6,499 bases of DNA from Clostridia bacterium (GTDB lineage: Bacteria; Bacillota_A; Clostridia; UMGS1810). The notes under the pieces are model-generated. The model saw nothing but the letters and a program-made list of their open reading frames with translations, was not told the origin of the DNA and ran no database searches. The position numbers were made by a program, and so were the translations under genes. The stretch is taken from contig JAFSBJ010000228.1 of the NCBI GenBank assembly GCA_017437345.1, positions 1 through 6,499 on the forward strand. The letters are read 5' to 3'. Below, in pieces: positions 1-6,056 of the stretch; positions within the stretch are counted from its first letter, which is position 1, and the number at the start of each line of letters is the position of its first letter.

Positions 1-912
1 CTTGGTGAAAACATTGAAGAAGCAAAAGAAATGCTTGCTGATTCCGGGCTTGATAAAGAAGAAAAATCAATGATAGAAGAAGAAATGGCAGAAAGCAAAA
101 AGCTTATTGAAATCGTTAAGGAAGAATTAAAAATTCTTCTTCTTCCCAAAGACCCGAATGATGATAAAAATGTTATCATTGAAATCCGTGGGGGAACAGG
201 TGGCGACGAGGCAGCGCTTTTTGCATCTGACCTTTTAAGAATGTATTCCATGTATGCAGAAACAAAACGCTGGAGGGTTGAAATTCTTTCATCCAATGAA
301 ACAGATATTGGAGGATTTAAAGAAGTCACATTTTCCATAAGCGGTGATATGGCATACAGCCGACTGAAATTTGAAAGCGGTGTTCATCGTGTGCAGCGAA
401 TTCCTTCCACAGAATCAGGCGGAAGAATTCATACCTCCGCCGCAACTGTTGCAGTTCTTCCCGAGGTTGAAGAGGTTGAGGTTGAAATAAATCAGAATGA
501 TTTAAGAATTGATGTTTTCAGAGCAGGAGGCCCCGGCGGACAATGCGTCAACACAACCGACTCCGCTGTGAGAATAACCCATATTCCAACCGGTGTTGTT
601 GTTTCATGTCAGGATGAAAAATCCCAGCATAAAAACAAAGATAAAGCTATGAAAATTCTTCGTTCAAGAGTTTATGATATGATGATTCAAAAACAAAATG
701 ACGCCATAAGTCAGGAAAGAAAGAGTCAGGTAGGCTCAGGTGACAGAAGTGAGCGTATCAGAACATATAACTATCCTCAGGGAAGGGTAACTGATCATAG
801 AATCGGACTCACAATTCATCGTCTTGATTCGGTTATGAATGGTGACCTTGACGAGATTATTGATGCTCTCATAACAAATGATCAGAGTGAAAAACTCAAA
901 ATGAACGAATAG
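1..912 (+). CDS. prfA: Peptide chain release factor 1 (RF1), 5'-truncated by window
   Basis: RF1 reads UAA and UAG in the ribosomal A site and triggers hydrolysis of the finished peptide from tRNA. The frame is open from base 1, so the first ATG seen (31) is internal. About 303 codons are present against a family length of about 355-360, so roughly 50-60 N-terminal residues lie upstream. Counting from that Met, the conserved [12 protein letters not shown] block is at residues 54-65. The tripeptide anticodon P-S-T is at 125-127, which fits the RF1 P-x-T form and not the RF2 SPF form. The catalytic GGQ is at 169-171 (bases 535-543), followed by [14 protein letters not shown] Cys follows GGQ where His or Ser is common; I believe this also occurs in some clostridia. 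The Gln is the usual PrmC methylation target. The stop is UAG, and the next gene starts 13 nt later. Identification is secure. Confidence 0.97.
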   Translation, partial: LGENIEEAKEMLADSGLDKEEKSMIEEEMAESKKLIEIVKEELKILLLPKDPNDDKNVIIEIRGGTGGDEAALFASDLLRMYSMYAETKRWRVEILSSNETDIGGFKEVTFSISGDMAYSRLKFESGVHRVQRIPSTESGGRIHTSAATVAVLPEVEEVEVEINQNDLRIDVFRAGGPGGQCVNTTDSAVRITHIPTGVVVSCQDEKSQHKNKDKAMKILRSRVYDMMIQKQNDAISQERKSQVGSGDRSERIRTYNYPQGRVTDHRIGLTIHRLDSVMNGDLDEIIDALITNDQSEKLKMNE

Positions 913-925
913 GGATGCACTACCT

Positions 926-1930
926 ATGATAACTAAAATAATTAATAAAGATAAAATAACAGATGCGGCAAAATGCCTTGAAAATGGCGGAACTGTTGTT
1001 TTCCCAACAGAAACTGTTTATGGTCTTGGTGCTGATGCATTTAATCCTGAAGCAATAAAAAAAATATACATAGCAAAGGGTAGACCTTCGGATAATCCGC
1101 TTATTGTTCATATATCAGATATATCTCAACTTGAGCTTTTGGCAAAAACCATAACACCCAATGCAGAAATCTTAATAAAGAATTTCTGGCCGGGACCATT
1201 AACTCTTATTTTCGAAAAAAAAGAAAATGTTCCCGATGAGGTTACAGCAGGATTAAACACCGTTGCTGTGAGATATCCCTCAAATAAAATTGCAACAGAG
1301 CTCATCTCTGAAAGCCATGTTTTAGTTGCAGCTCCCAGTGCTAATCTTTCGGGTAGTCCAAGCCCCACAATATGTGAAGATGTTGTTTCAGATCTTAATG
1401 GAAGAGTTGATTATATAATCGATGGAACAGGATGTGAAATCGGTCTTGAATCCACCGTTGTTGATGTTTCAGGTGATGAAACGATTATCCTTCGTCCCGG
1501 CGGCATTACTCTCGAAATGATACAAGAGTATATCCCTCAGGCAAAACTCGACAGCGGACTTATTGATGAAAATGCAGTTCCCAAATGTCCCGGTTTAAAA
1601 TATAAGCATTATTCACCTAAAGCAAAGCTTATAGTGGTGCAGGGAAAAGCAGATAGTGTAAGAAATTATGTAGCTTCGCAGCTTTGTCTTAATCCCGGAG
1701 CAGGGGTTTTAACCTATGGTAAAACCGACTGCTATAAAAATGCCGGTCTTGTTATAAATGCAGGAAGCAATATGGATGAATATGCCCATAATTTATTTTC
1801 TGCATTAAGAACTTTTGATAAAAAAGGAATTCCGCTAATATATGCCGAATTTAACATAGAGAATGGAATCGGCGTTGCTGTGAGAAACAGATTGTATAAA
1901 GCAGCGGCTCATAATATTATTGAGGTATAA
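926..1930 (+). CDS. tsaC: L-threonylcarbamoyladenylate synthase, two-domain Sua5 type
   Basis: This enzyme condenses L-threonine, bicarbonate and ATP into threonylcarbamoyl-AMP, the first step of t6A37 synthesis on ANN-decoding tRNAs. The 334 residues form an N-terminal YrdC/TsaC domain (about 8-200) and a C-terminal Sua5 domain (about 235-334), so it is the long Sua5/YwlC form rather than short TsaC. Visible motifs are PTETVYGLGADAFN (27-40), KGRPSDNPLI (51-60), FWPGPLTL (87-94), VAVRYPS (113-119), APSANLSG (136-143), LESTVVDV (174-181) and LRPGGIT (189-195). The linker PGLKYKHYSPKA (222-233) matches the loop that covers the active site in Sua5 proteins. ATG 926 is chosen because it leads directly into the domain. 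Only a weak AGGG (911-914) overlapping the prfA stop serves as ribosome site, so coupling to prfA translation is likely. Bacillus carries the orthologue ywlC close downstream of prfA. Confidence 0.95.
   Translation: MITKIINKDKITDAAKCLENGGTVVFPTETVYGLGADAFNPEAIKKIYIAKGRPSDNPLIVHISDISQLELLAKTITPNAEILIKNFWPGPLTLIFEKKENVPDEVTAGLNTVAVRYPSNKIATELISESHVLVAAPSANLSGSPSPTICEDVVSDLNGRVDYIIDGTGCEIGLESTVVDVSGDETIILRPGGITLEMIQEYIPQAKLDSGLIDENAVPKCPGLKYKHYSPKAKLIVVQGKADSVRNYVASQLCLNPGAGVLTYGKTDCYKNAGLVINAGSNMDEYAHNLFSALRTFDKKGIPLIYAEFNIENGIGVAVRNRLYKAAAHNIIEV
1922..1926 (+). promoter_or_regulatory. Ribosome binding site that sets the ywlE start
   Basis: GAGGT lies inside the last codons of sua5, with 5 bases before the ATG at 1932. 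It decides between that ATG and an in-frame TTG at 1920 that would add four residues (M-R-Y-N). The TTG would itself overlap the ribosome site and has no upstream purine run of its own. Confidence 0.7.
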
Positions 1931-1931
1931 T

Positions 1932-2378
1932 ATGAAGATATTGTTTGTATGCACAGGGAATACCTGCCGAAGCCCGATGGCTCAAGCTCTGGCATCTCAT
2001 CTGGCAGAAAAAATGGATATTCCGATAGAAGCTGATTCTGCAGGACTTATGGTTATCCCCGGTTCTAAGGTCAGCAAATATTCAGTTGATGCAATGATGG
2101 AATTGGGTATCGACATATCTTCACATTCTCCCAAAGCCATCACACCAGAGCTTTTAGATAGTGCAGACCTTATTCTCACCATGACAAAATCGCAAAAGGA
2201 TTTAATAATAAAATCTATTCCATTTTATAGTGAAAAGGTAAAGAGTCTTGGTGAATATATCATAAATGGCGACATTGCCGATCCATATGGTGCTGATTTT
2301 AATACCTATAAAGAATGTGCATCACAGATAAAGGATGCAATTGTAAGTTTATATGAAAGAACAGATTTTAATGAATAA
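1932..2378 (+). CDS. ywlE: Low-molecular-weight phosphatase, predicted protein-arginine phosphatase
   Basis: This is a cytoplasmic phosphatase of the LMW-PTP fold, 148 residues long (family about 145-160). The P-loop C-x5-R is at residues 7-13 (CTGNTCR), followed by SPMA. The general-acid loop is D117-P-Y, and the conserved DSAGL is at 35-39. Position 11 in the P-loop is Thr; classical tyrosine phosphatases usually have Ile or Leu there. In Bacillus YwlE the equivalent Thr11, with the same numbering C7/T11/R13, is known to favour phosphoarginine, so I infer that it removes arginine phosphates placed by an McsB-type kinase. No mcsB is in the window. The gene starts 1 nt after sua5 and overlaps rimI by 8 nt. 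The family is certain; phosphoarginine specificity is inferred from this residue and the context. Confidence 0.9.
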   Translation: MKILFVCTGNTCRSPMAQALASHLAEKMDIPIEADSAGLMVIPGSKVSKYSVDAMMELGIDISSHSPKAITPELLDSADLILTMTKSQKDLIIKSIPFYSEKVKSLGEYIINGDIADPYGADFNTYKECASQIKDAIVSLYERTDFNE

Positions 2379-2826
2379 TATATTCTTTGATAAATTAAAA
2401 GAAGAATATCTTGATAGTCTTACAGAACTTGAAAATAAATGCTTTTCAATTCCCTGGAGCAGAAAGCTCTTTGAAGGCGATATATCAAATGATAAAGCAT
2501 ATTATGTTCTTGTTGTTTCAGATAATAGAGTTATCGGCTATGGCGGACTATATAAGGTTCTGAATGAAGCAGATATAACAAATATCGCAGTTCATCCGGA
2601 TTTTCGCCGACAAGGTCTTGCAGATAAAATACTTTTAGATATTTTTAATCATTGCAAGTCAAATGGTATAAAGAAAATTCATCTTGAAGTAAGAGAATCA
2701 AACATACCGGCCATAAGGTTATATGAAAAAAGAGGCTTTGTGAAGCTTGGAGAAAGAAAGAATTATTATTCAGATAATCACGAAACAGCCATACTTATGA
2801 CAAGGAAAACAGAGGAAGTGGAATAA
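2371..2826 (+). CDS. rimI: Ribosomal protein S18-alanine N-acetyltransferase
   Basis: This GNAT-family enzyme uses acetyl-CoA to acetylate the N-terminal alanine of ribosomal protein S18; some homologues accept other N termini. Counting from ATG 2371 (151 residues), the N-terminal block has ENKCFSIPWS (21-30), typical of RimI. The acetyl-CoA motif A is NIAVHPDFRRQGLA (71-84), containing R-R-x-G-x-A. Motif B is LEVRESNIPAIRLYEKRGF (105-123). E106 and Y118 match, in spacing and context, the proposed catalytic pair E103/Y115 of E. coli RimI. NYYSD (131-135) is the usual C-terminal signature. An upstream ATG at 2353 would add six residues and a 26-nt overlap with ywlE; 2371 is preferred because the longer form has no ribosome site, though the one for 2371 is also weak. 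Coupling to ywlE through the 8-nt overlap is likely. It abuts tsaD, a common bacterial pairing. Confidence 0.92.
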   Translation: MNNIFFDKLKEEYLDSLTELENKCFSIPWSRKLFEGDISNDKAYYVLVVSDNRVIGYGGLYKVLNEADITNIAVHPDFRRQGLADKILLDIFNHCKSNGIKKIHLEVRESNIPAIRLYEKRGFVKLGERKNYYSDNHETAILMTRKTEEVE

Positions 2827-3834
2827 ATGCCTTTGATTCTTGCAATAGAATCTTCCTGTGACGAAACTGCAGCCGCTGTTGTTAAAGACGGCAGAGAGGT
2901 TTTGTCAAATGTTATATCGTCACAGATAGAAATACACAAAAAATTCGGCGGAGTTGTGCCGGAGGTTGCCTCAAGAAAGCATCTTGAAGCAGTCAACACA
3001 GTAATAAAAAAAGCTATAGAGGATGCCTCAGTAACATACGACGACATCGACTATATTGCAGTCACCTACGCACCCGGTCTTGTGGGAGCGCTTTTGGTTG
3101 GTGTTTCTGCAGCGAAAGCTCTTAGCTTCGCTCTTAATAAACCCCTTATACCCGTTCATCATATAAGAGGACATATAAGTGCTAATTATATTGAGCATAA
3201 AGATTTAAAACCGCCTTTTGTCTGTCTTGTTGCATCCGGTGGACATAGCCATATAATTTATGTTAAAGACTACACAGACTACGAAATTTTAGGTCAGACA
3301 AGAGACGATGCAGCAGGAGAAGCCTTTGACAAGGTTGCAAGAGTTCTGGAGCTTGGTTATCCGGGAGGTCCCGAAATAGACAAGCTGTCAAAAAAAGGCA
3401 ATCCAAAAGCAATAAGCTTTAAAAAAGTAAAATTTGCTGATAGTCCATATGATTTTAGCTTCAGCGGAATAAAAACAGCTGTTATAAATTATTGTCATAA
3501 TGTTATTCAGAAGGGTGAAGAACTTAACAAAGCCGATGTAGCAGCAAGCTTTCAGCAAAGCGTGTGTGAAGTTATGGTTGATAATCTTCTTGCCGCCGCC
3601 AGGGAAAAGGGGTGCAAAAACATCGCTCTTGCCGGTGGAGTGGCTTGCAATTCAGCTCTTCGCAATGAACTTGAATCACGAAAAGAAGATTGCAGTATTT
3701 TTTATCCTTCTCCTATATACTGCACCGATAATGCCGCTATGATAGGGTGTGCCGCATATTACGAATCACTTGCAGATAATTTTGCAGATCTTTCGCTCAA
3801 TGCCATTCCTTATCTTGGAATAAATTTAAAATAA
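2827..3834 (+). CDS. tsaD: tRNA N6-threonylcarbamoyladenosine transferase subunit TsaD
   Basis: TsaD (Kae1/YgjD/Gcp family, ASKHA fold) transfers the threonylcarbamoyl group from TC-AMP to A37 of ANN-decoding tRNAs. In bacteria it works with TsaB and TsaE, neither of which is in the window. The 335 residues are full family length (about 335-345). The N-terminal phosphate loop is ESSCDET (8-14), and [10 protein letters not shown] is at 41-50. Metal ligands are visible as H112 and H116 in HHIRGH, and D301 in [10 protein letters not shown] (298-307). ASGGH is at 136-140, [19 protein letters not shown] at 164-182, [10 protein letters not shown] at 210-219 and [13 protein letters not shown] at 267-279. 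The start codon directly follows the rimI stop (TAAATG), and the purine-rich GAGGAAG at 2812-2818 inside rimI is the probable ribosome site. It was formerly annotated as O-sialoglycoprotein endopeptidase. The TC-AMP producer lies two genes upstream. Confidence 0.97.
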   Translation: MPLILAIESSCDETAAAVVKDGREVLSNVISSQIEIHKKFGGVVPEVASRKHLEAVNTVIKKAIEDASVTYDDIDYIAVTYAPGLVGALLVGVSAAKALSFALNKPLIPVHHIRGHISANYIEHKDLKPPFVCLVASGGHSHIIYVKDYTDYEILGQTRDDAAGEAFDKVARVLELGYPGGPEIDKLSKKGNPKAISFKKVKFADSPYDFSFSGIKTAVINYCHNVIQKGEELNKADVAASFQQSVCEVMVDNLLAAAREKGCKNIALAGGVACNSALRNELESRKEDCSIFYPSPIYCTDNAAMIGCAAYYESLADNFADLSLNAIPYLGINLK

Positions 3835-3836
3835 GC

Positions 3837-3843
3837 AGGAGGT
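3837..3843 (+). promoter_or_regulatory. Strong ribosome binding site of the SLH protein gene
   Basis: AGGAGGT is a near-perfect anti-16S match, with 6 bases before ATG 3850, placed in the 15-nt gap after tsaD. It is the strongest ribosome site in the window and suggests much higher translation of the SLH protein than of the weakly primed genes upstream. An ATG at 3845 opens only two codons (M-K-stop) and is not the start. Confidence 0.8.
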
Positions 3844-3849
3844 TATGAA

Positions 3850-5700
3850 ATGAAAAAGAATCTCAAAAAATTACTTGCAGTATTACTTGCTGCAGCAATG
3901 ACACTTTCGATGTGTCTGACAGCAGTTGCATCGGTATTTCCTGATGTAACAGATGAAAACTATCCATGGGCAATTGATGCCATTGAAGCAATGGCAGAAG
4001 AAGGCATAATTAAAGGCTACGACGATGGCACCTTCAACCCCGCAAAAACTGTTTCAAAACTTGAATCTCTTGTTCTTATTTCAAGAATTCTTGGTTTTAA
4101 TGACGACATTAATTCCGGTCTTGTTTCTGCTGCATGGGATAAATACGGCGAAGAAATATCCAAATATGATCTCAACTATGGCCAGGATGAAATAGCTTAT
4201 CTTCTCATTAAAGGTGTTTTACTCGAAGAAGAATTGGAAGAATATATCGATGAGCTTCATCGCAACGACGGGTTAAAGCGTTATGAGGTTGCAGTTCTTT
4301 TAACAAAAGCTCTTGATGCTGTTAAACTGCTCAGTAATGACGATGTTAGCAATCTTGCATATGAAGACAATGCCGACATCCCTGCATCTGCTAAAAAGCA
4401 TGTTGCATATATTTCAAAAATCGGTCTTATGCAGGGCCTTGAAAACAACACTTTTGCTCCAAATGACACAGTAACAAGAGCCCAGGCTGCACTTGTTCTT
4501 TATAAACTTCAGGATATGACCTCATATGTATATGAAAAAGGTATTGTATCCGGTGTTGATCAGAAAACCAGAACAATAAAGCTTCAGTGCAATGATGGCG
4601 AAACTGTTTCTCTCACAGCATCCTCAGGAACAATTATGAGATATAATGGTGAAAGCATCATAATCAATGATATTGAAGTTGGTCTTGAAGCTGTTGTAAC
4701 CTATAAAGATGAAAGTGTTTATGCAATTGACTTTACTGATGCTTTAATTGATGAAATTGTATACGGTGCTTTTGTAAGCTCAGCAAAATCAACTGTAAAT
4801 GGCACAACCATCATAGTAAATGAACTTGGCGAATTTGATACTGATGTTGATAAAACTAAAAAGACAACATATAAAGTAAGTGAAGATGCAATCATAACCT
4901 ATAATGACACCACATGTTCACTCACAAGTCTTAAAGCAGGATATTATCTTAAGCTTACTGTTGAAAAGGGTGTTGTAACTGTTATCGATGCAAAAGCAAG
5001 CGCATCAAAAATCAGCGGAAGAGTTAACAAAGTTATTCTTGAACCTGTTTATATGCTCAGCATTGAAGATAAAGACGGTGTTATAAAAGATTATCTTGTT
5101 TCTTCAACCGTAACAGTTAAAAAGAATGCAACAACTGCAACAGCAAGAGACATTCTTGAAGGAGACAGCGTATCTCTCGGCCTTAGCTACGATAGAATAA
5201 CAGATATATCAGCAATGAGCAAAACAACAAATAAATCAGGTATCATCAAAGAAGTTGTAATTTCTTCAACACCGAGAATAACAATTTCATATGATGGAAA
5301 TGACATCTCTTATGCAATAACCAACAGCGCAAGCATAAAAGTAGGGGACAATGCAGCAACCTTCTATGATTTAAGAGTTGGTATGAGTGTTAAATACACT
5401 TTAGAGAGCGACACTATCGTTTCTCTCCAGACAACAGCCAATAGCACTGTAACCACCTGGGAAGGAACAGTTGTTCTTGTTAATGCATCTTATGACCTTA
5501 TTCAGATAACATTTGTAGACAGCGTAACCGGTGCAACAAGAAATGAATCAGTATTCGTTAAGAAAAATGCTTCAATTGTTGATTATGCAACCCAGAAAGA
5601 TAAAAAACTTTCCGCAATCAAACCCGGTGCAAAAGTATCTGTAACAGGTTCACTTGTTTCCGGTATATTTGAAGCAGGAACAGTTGTTATAATTGGCTGA
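3850..5700 (+). CDS. Secreted S-layer-homology (SLH) protein with repeated beta-rich C-terminal modules
   Basis: This is an exported 616-residue protein, probably held on the cell wall by SLH domains binding secondary wall polymer. Residues 1-27 form a signal peptide (KKNLKK, then a hydrophobic core, with likely cleavage after A-V-A at 25-27). SLH domain 1 is at 30-83 (FPDV at 30-33, GIIKGYDDGTFNP at 52-64). A degenerate middle copy is at about 95-158. The third is at 170-223 (GLMQGLENNTFAPNDTVTRAQ at 192-212). The polymer-binding T-R-A-E position reads VSKLE, LKRYE and VTRAQ in the three copies, so only the last is close to consensus. Residues about 228-616 look like five diverged 70-85-residue modules (G-x-V...I-x-I...V...A-x-I...L-x-x-G-x-x-V), perhaps DUF5666-like; their function is unknown. 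No catalytic motif, sortase signal or transmembrane anchor is seen. It follows tsaD by 15 nt and precedes the terminator, so it is probably co-transcribed. Confidence 0.88.
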   Translation: MKKNLKKLLAVLLAAAMTLSMCLTAVASVFPDVTDENYPWAIDAIEAMAEEGIIKGYDDGTFNPAKTVSKLESLVLISRILGFNDDINSGLVSAAWDKYGEEISKYDLNYGQDEIAYLLIKGVLLEEELEEYIDELHRNDGLKRYEVAVLLTKALDAVKLLSNDDVSNLAYEDNADIPASAKKHVAYISKIGLMQGLENNTFAPNDTVTRAQAALVLYKLQDMTSYVYEKGIVSGVDQKTRTIKLQCNDGETVSLTASSGTIMRYNGESIIINDIEVGLEAVVTYKDESVYAIDFTDALIDEIVYGAFVSSAKSTVNGTTIIVNELGEFDTDVDKTKKTTYKVSEDAIITYNDTTCSLTSLKAGYYLKLTVEKGVVTVIDAKASASKISGRVNKVILEPVYMLSIEDKDGVIKDYLVSSTVTVKKNATTATARDILEGDSVSLGLSYDRITDISAMSKTTNKSGIIKEVVISSTPRITISYDGNDISYAITNSASIKVGDNAATFYDLRVGMSVKYTLESDTIVSLQTTANSTVTTWEGTVVLVNASYDLIQITFVDSVTGATRNESVFVKKNASIVDYATQKDKKLSAIKPGAKVSVTGSLVSGIFEAGTVVIIG

Positions 5701-5734
5701 TTATAATTATTAAATAATATATAAAGCATAAATT

Positions 5735-5784
5735 AACCGACCCCGGAGGCCTGATATACATTCAGCGTCCGGTGGTCGGTTTTT
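5735..5784 (+). terminator. Intrinsic (rho-independent) terminator
   Basis: The outer stem AACCGACC (5735-5742) pairs with GGTCGGTT (5774-5781). After one bulged T (5773), CCGGA (5743-5747) pairs with TCCGG (5768-5772). A further CTGA (5751-5754) can pair with TCAG (5762-5765) around a short loop. The run TTTTT (5780-5784) follows immediately. It lies 35 nt after the SLH stop codon and ends the prfA-to-SLH transcript. Confidence 0.9.
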
Positions 5785-5930
5785 GGGTTCTATAGCAAAT
5801 GTAGGGGTTTGCTATGCAAGGGGATTCTTCGCTAACGCTCAGAATGACACTAACGCAGTGTTTTAAAAAATTAAATTGTCATTCTGAACATAGTGAAGAA
5901 TCTCAAACCCAAACATTTAGAAAAGAACCG
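5785..5930. repeat. Nested imperfect palindrome (MITE-like) carrying an interspersed GTCATTCTGA-type repeat
   Basis: The inner arms are 5823-5849 and 5877-5902: the reverse complement of the left arm matches the right at about 23 of 27 positions with one gap (TGTCATTCTGA...GAAGAATC). The outer arms are 5785-5810 and 5905-5930, with about 19 of 26 positions complementary (GGGTTC...GGGTTT against AAACCC...GAACCG). A 12-nt stretch in the left half (5811-5822) has only 2 nt opposite it on the right. The 27-nt loop (5850-5876) starts in a small hairpin, ACACT/AGTGT (5847-5851/5857-5861). The inner-arm sequence belongs to a repeat family common in bacterial intergenic DNA, which translates as HSEHSEES in one frame. 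It contains no transposase. The palindrome is seen directly; mobility is inferred. Confidence 0.8.
5792..5815. repeat. Perfect 8-bp hairpin inside the left arm of the palindrome
   Basis: ATAGCAAA (5792-5799) and TTTGCTAT (5808-5815) are exact inverted copies around the loop TGTAGGGG. The right half of the large palindrome has no equivalent, so this local fold would compete with the long one. No T-run follows, so it is not a terminator by itself. Confidence 0.6.
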
Positions 5931-6056
5931 ATTTTTGTGTGTTTACAGCAGATAATCCGCCTGTTTTGCATAAATCACTTGCTATTATTTGCCGGTGATG
6001 ATAATATAATAATAGCTCATTAAAAGTATTTTATCTGTTGAAAGTGTGGGTATAAT
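5931..6056. other. AT-rich intergenic leader before sbcD
   Basis: This is 126 nt without a credible gene, RNA or riboswitch. It begins with TTTTT at 5932-5936, directly after the palindrome, so a transcript folding that palindrome could end here. The only promoter-like pieces are the AT-rich boxes around 5979-6010. The ribosome site before sbcD is poor: a GGG at 6048-6050, six bases before the ATG. Confidence 0.5.
5979..6010 (+). promoter_or_regulatory. Weak candidate sigma-A promoter for sbcD
   Basis: TATAAT at 6005-6010 is a perfect -10 hexamer, and the overlapping GATAAT (6000-6005) is an alternative. The best -35 is TTGCTA (5979-5984), which gives spacers of 20 or 15 bp, neither close to the preferred 17. 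A promoter is needed here because sbcD follows a terminator, but the exact boxes are uncertain. Confidence 0.3.

Noticed and set aside
915..929. Five-codon frame (M-H-Y-L-stop) whose stop overlaps the sua5 ATG
   Set aside because: The ATGA-type overlap is suggestive of coupling, but so short a frame is expected by chance and the AGGG would lie directly against its ATG.
920..3047. Five minus-strand open frames of 61-89 codons within sua5, ywlE, rimI/tsaD and the SLH gene (920-1111, 1126-1368, 1997-2182, 2778-3047, 4281-4469)
   Set aside because: All lie antisense to well-supported genes, lack ribosome sites and show no recognisable protein features, so they are shadows of the coding strand. 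The fifth lies at 4281-4469, outside the span given here.
3907..3918. Possible lipoprotein box around Cys22 of the SLH protein (L-S-M-C)
   Set aside because: Met at the -1 position does not fit the lipobox, and a standard A-V-A cleavage site follows at residues 25-27.
5785..5930. CRISPR-like or small-RNA interpretation of the repeated sequence
   Set aside because: There are only two copies, in inverted orientation with no regular spacers, and no promoter is visible that would make it an independent RNA gene.
5814..6023. 69-codon open frame starting MQGDSSLTLRMTL
   Set aside because: It runs across the palindromic repeat. The peptides LRMTLTQ and HSEHSEES are the familiar chance translation of this interspersed DNA repeat, there is no ribosome site, and the rest has no protein-like pattern.
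6051..6056. TATAAT immediately before the sbcD ATG
   Set aside because: A -10 box here would place the transcript start inside the coding region, and no -35 lies at the right distance. It is probably just AT-rich leader.
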